Source: RGIG5579 sp045580105 (GTDB lineage: Bacteria > Bacillota > Clostridia > Oscillospirales > SIG627). From it: a stretch of DNA of 16,462 nt. A model generated the notes under the pieces. The model did no database searches and was not told where the DNA came from. It saw only the letters and a program-made list of their open reading frames with translations. Shown one piece after another: positions 14,619 through 16,462 of this stretch. The position numbers were made by a program, and so were the translations under genes. Numbering within the stretch: position 1 is the stretch's first letter; every line of letters starts with the position of its first letter. The stretch covers positions 1 to 16,462 of the forward strand of contig JAZNNH010000021.1 of NCBI GenBank assembly GCA_045580105.1, written 5' to 3'.

Positions 14619-14724
14619 GCCGAGTATACGCGAGTATACAAACAATACCCCTTATGTCCATAGTGCCGCCCGGCACTGGGTATTGTACCAAAAAAGACCG
14701 AGAATGTCAATCTCGGTCTTTTTT
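14619..14724 (+). ncRNA. Candidate small RNA, about 105 nt
   Basis: Downstream of the promoter there is no reading frame with a ribosome site. Instead there is a strong bulged stem (ACAATACCC at 14642-14650 with GGGTATTGT at 14678-14686, continued by AGTGCC 14662-14667 with GGCACT 14672-14677), followed within ten bases by a perfect terminator. Promoter, structure and terminator together suggest a discrete small RNA, convergent with the recombinase gene and overlapping its last codons. It could be an antisense or copy-control RNA; no match to a known family was recognised. Confidence 0.45.
14690..14724. terminator. Bidirectional terminator between recombinase gene and small RNA
   Basis: GACCGAGA (14696-14703) and TCTCGGTC (14711-14718) form a perfect 8-bp stem flanked by six A and six T, giving a terminator on both strands. 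The TGA stop of the minus-strand recombinase gene (14709-14707) is in the 7-base loop. Confidence 0.9.
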
Positions 14725-15342
14725 CTTTTCTCCGGCAAGGTATGGACAGCTCCTGGGATGCTCTTTCCGGAGAAGCTCAACAACCCTTGCCGCGATCAGA
14801 TCGGCAAGCTCGATCAGATCGCCTGTTTCGGGAATCGGTTCACGCTTCCCTGCTCTCGCCATGTCGGCAAAGGCGTAGAGCATTGTCGTTGTCATATCGC
14901 TGTGTTGCAGCTCTTTTTGCACAGCCGGAAGCCCCTCTGCTTTTCGCAACTCGACTGCATAGGTTTTCCGCGCAGAATGGGGCGAAGCGTTCACGGAAAC
15001 ACCCATCATATCAGCAGCCTTCTTGATATCTTTCCAGACGGCTTGGCGCGTTCGATGCGTGCCCCTTTTTCTGCCCGGGAAGACGTAGGGCGAGTTGTGA
15101 ACGTTTCGTGAAAAAAGCTCGTTTTTCAACTGTTTTGACAACTTTTTCACACCTTTTTTACCAGTTTTCTTGGCAAAATATGTGAATTGTGTAGATTTCT
15201 TGAAGTTTTTCCACTTCAAGCGGAGCACGTCGTCAATGCGCAATCCCGTTTCAACGGAAACACGGATCGCGAGAACATTGTCCCTTTGCATCACCCGGTA
15301 AAGCTCGTCATAGGTCTGCGGTTTCAGATAGTCGCTTTTCAT
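14707..15342 (-). CDS. Small tyrosine recombinase/integrase, catalytic domain only
   Basis: A 211-residue site-specific recombinase. All active-site residues are visible: R35 in ETGLRIDDVLRLKW, a lysine near 59-63 in the beta-hairpin (AKKTGKK), H122 and R125 (HSARKTY), H147 (LQHSDM) and nucleophile Y156 (TTTMLYAFAD). It begins almost directly with the catalytic domain and lacks the usual ~100-residue core-binding domain of phage or XerC-type integrases, so it belongs to the short recombinase class found on plasmids and small integrative elements. Upstream AGGA is a modest ribosome site. It follows rep by 21 bases on the same strand and probably shares its transcript. Roles could be integration, or dimer resolution for a rolling-circle replicon; both are inference. 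Confidence 0.88.
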   Translation of the reverse strand: MKSDYLKPQTYDELYRVMQRDNVLAIRVSVETGLRIDDVLRLKWKNFKKSTQFTYFAKKTGKKGVKKLSKQLKNELFSRNVHNSPYVFPGRKRGTHRTRQAVWKDIKKAADMMGVSVNASPHSARKTYAVELRKAEGLPAVQKELQHSDMTTTMLYAFADMARAGKREPIPETGDLIELADLIAARVVELLRKEHPRSCPYLAGEKKKDRD

Positions 15343-15363
15343 GAGTTTACATTCCTAAAAAAG

Positions 15364-16254
15364 TCAACCCAGGTTTTCAATTTTGCACGACGTGCCACCG
15401 TAGGTCACGAGAACACCGGAGCTCTCGGAAAAGTACTCGTTTGAATATTCAAGCTTTGGTGTGATCAGATCGCCGCCGTGCAGGTAAAACCTGCCGCCGA
15501 TTTTCTGCCTGCCCTGCTTGGTCATATATTTCCAAATGTACTTGCTGATCTTGGTTTGGGCATCCTCGCCCTCGATCTTCAAAGCAGTTGAGAATCCGAG
15601 GGGAAGATCTTTGACATTAAATATTTCCTGCGCCTCGCTCTGCCTCTTCTTTGCTATCCTATCCCATTCAAGGGTATATTTGCCTACCTTCCAGTAGCCC
15701 GAGGACACCAGTTTCAGCCCGATGCGATTTGTGATGCCGTGGAAATGAATTGCCCCGCTCTTGTGCCTTTCAGGCACAAGGATGTATTTCAAGCCGTGCC
15801 GCTTCACTCGGTTTGAGAGCCATACCGAGAGCCACCGTACAACCTCTTCGTAATTTCTGGAATCGATCACAGCGGGATCGATAGTGAAGGTTACAAAGGT
15901 ATCGAGGTCGGGATTGCACATCAGATAGTCGAAGCAAGCTTGCCGGGCTCGATTGTATGATTTAGCCGACACTTCTGCGCTGTCGCTACGATTTCTCGTA
16001 ATATCGTCGGGAGAATCTTGTTCAGCTCTTCGAAGCTCTGCACGGTTTGGATTGTATGTTTGCCGATCGAATACCACTCTTTTGACCGGATACCACCCCC
16101 CCGAGCCGTCGGGATAGAACTTTGTGCAACAGTTGTATAATACCTCTCCCGCCCCCATGGGGCGAAATATGTTAGCGAACGATTGTTCGCTTTCCAAGAC
16201 GAACGATTGTTCGTCTTGATGTTTGCACCCCTGCGGGGTGTCATATGGGGTCAT
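15364..16254 (-). CDS. HUH-type rolling-circle replication initiator (Rep)
   Basis: A 296-residue Rep of the rolling-circle family related to plasmid and phage ORF2/G2P-type initiators. Motif I is DTFVTFTI (118-125), motif II is H170-F-H172 in GAIHFHGITN, and motif III is around Y239-Y243 in KYIWKYMTK, with the Y243xxK246 pattern expected for the nicking tyrosine. It would nick one strand at the double-strand origin and covalently hold the 5' end. The ATG at 16254 has only a weak purine stretch upstream. The first 32 residues are encoded across four hairpins and contain a DEQSF/SEQSF repeat, so initiation at the ATG at 16158 (M33) cannot be excluded, although it too lacks a ribosome site. The recombinase gene follows 21 bases downstream. 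No relaxase or partition gene is visible in the window. Confidence 0.88.
   Translation of the reverse strand: MTPYDTPQGCKHQDEQSFVLESEQSFANIFRPMGAGEVLYNCCTKFYPDGSGGWYPVKRVVFDRQTYNPNRAELRRAEQDSPDDITRNRSDSAEVSAKSYNRARQACFDYLMCNPDLDTFVTFTIDPAVIDSRNYEEVVRWLSVWLSNRVKRHGLKYILVPERHKSGAIHFHGITNRIGLKLVSSGYWKVGKYTLEWDRIAKKRQSEAQEIFNVKDLPLGFSTALKIEGEDAQTKISKYIWKYMTKQGRQKIGGRFYLHGGDLITPKLEYSNEYFSESSGVLVTYGGTSCKIENLG
16150..16240. repeat. Cluster of four perfect hairpins at the start of rep
   Basis: Reading the plus strand: CGCCCC/GGGGCG (16150-16155, 16159-16164), AGCGAAC/GTTCGCT (16174-16180, 16185-16191), CAAGACGAAC/GTTCGTCTTG (16195-16204, 16209-16218) and CACCCC/GGGGTG (16226-16231, 16235-16240). The middle two share the core CGAACGATTGTTCG with the same GATT loop. 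Possible roles are the rolling-circle origin, a Rep-binding operator, or mRNA structure controlling rep. Confidence 0.75.
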
Positions 16255-16462
16255 TTTTCGTTTTTTGACGGAATACTGTGGTTATATATCAAGTAAAAGA
16301 AAAACCGAAGTTTGTGCAAGAGATTGATCGCTCCGCCCCTGCTTCGCCCCGCCTTGCGGCGCAGGCTTCGCCGTTGGCTCCACTCATTGGAAGCCACCGC
16401 TTCGCGTTGGCATTCAGCCCTGCGGGGGTATCAGCGCCCCAGCTCCGCCCCGCCTTGCGGCG
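16255..16462. repeat. GC-rich repeated non-coding DNA upstream of rep, running off the window
   Basis: No gene is seen. After an AT-rich stretch (16255-16320) the sequence turns GC-rich with imperfect repeats. The 17-mer CGCCCCGCCTTGCGGCG is present at 16345-16361 and again at 16446-16462. GCTCCGCCCC occurs near 16330 and 16442. GCTTCGC with GTTGGC occurs near 16366-16378 and again near 16400-16411. CCCTGCGGGG near 16418 echoes the hairpin inside rep. This is a candidate origin or leading region of the element. Confidence 0.65.

Noticed and set aside
14497..14691. Minus-strand open frame of 64 codons over the promoter and small RNA region
   Set aside because: No ribosome site, starts beside a terminator, and covers a tandem repeat, a consensus promoter and two hairpins that explain the sequence better.
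16150..16462. CRISPR array
   Set aside because: Repeats are short, irregular, GC-rich and without uniform spacers; no cas genes are seen.

Overview
The window reads as chromosome from an anaerobic low-to-moderate GC Firmicute, most likely a gut Clostridia lineage (Oscillospirales or Christensenellales type), followed at its right end by a small mobile element. The taxonomic call is an inference. It rests on the IreB and DUF951 small proteins, the clostridial MurD P-loop (GSDGKTTT), strong AAGGAG-type ribosome sites, a bacterial RNase P RNA and the chain of housekeeping genes around prfA.

Layout. (1) 1-2648, plus strand: the C-terminal 870-odd residues of a GH94/NdvB-type glycoside phosphorylase whose start lies left of the window. 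It ends in a bidirectional terminator shared with the convergent operon. (2) 6999-2663, minus strand: a tightly coupled operon of murD, two intact M42 metallo-aminopeptidases and a third M42 homologue that has lost nearly all its metal-binding and catalytic residues. Each junction abuts or overlaps by 8 bases, and one start codon is TTG. (3) 7031-7093: back-to-back promoters for murD (minus) and rnpB (plus). (4) 7105-7463: RNase P RNA. (5) 7498-13963, plus strand: a housekeeping run of ireB, an unassigned 91-residue protein, a strong hairpin, a DUF951 protein, prfA, the Sua5-type threonylcarbamoyl-AMP synthase gene, coaE, an M18 aminopeptidase, a U32/TrhP-like tRNA hydroxylation protein and a thioredoxin-fold protein without a CXXC motif. 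From DUF951 to U32 neighbouring genes overlap or are separated by only a few bases, so this is almost certainly one transcription unit. (6) 14000-14038: terminator.

(7) 14039-16462: an accessory segment with different texture. It has about 580 bases of non-coding DNA rich in hairpins, a strong plus-strand promoter that appears to drive a roughly 105-nt RNA, and a minus-strand pair consisting of an HUH-type rolling-circle Rep and a 211-residue tyrosine recombinase that keeps only the catalytic domain. The first 35 codons of rep contain four perfect hairpins, and the upstream DNA is GC-rich and internally repeated up to the window edge. I read this as the left part of an integrated rolling-circle plasmid or small integrative element, but no attachment site can be proven here.

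The items most worth a second look are the degenerate M42 paralogue fixed in an operon with two active ones, the compact Rep-plus-recombinase element with its hairpin cluster, and the small RNA candidate at 14619-14724.
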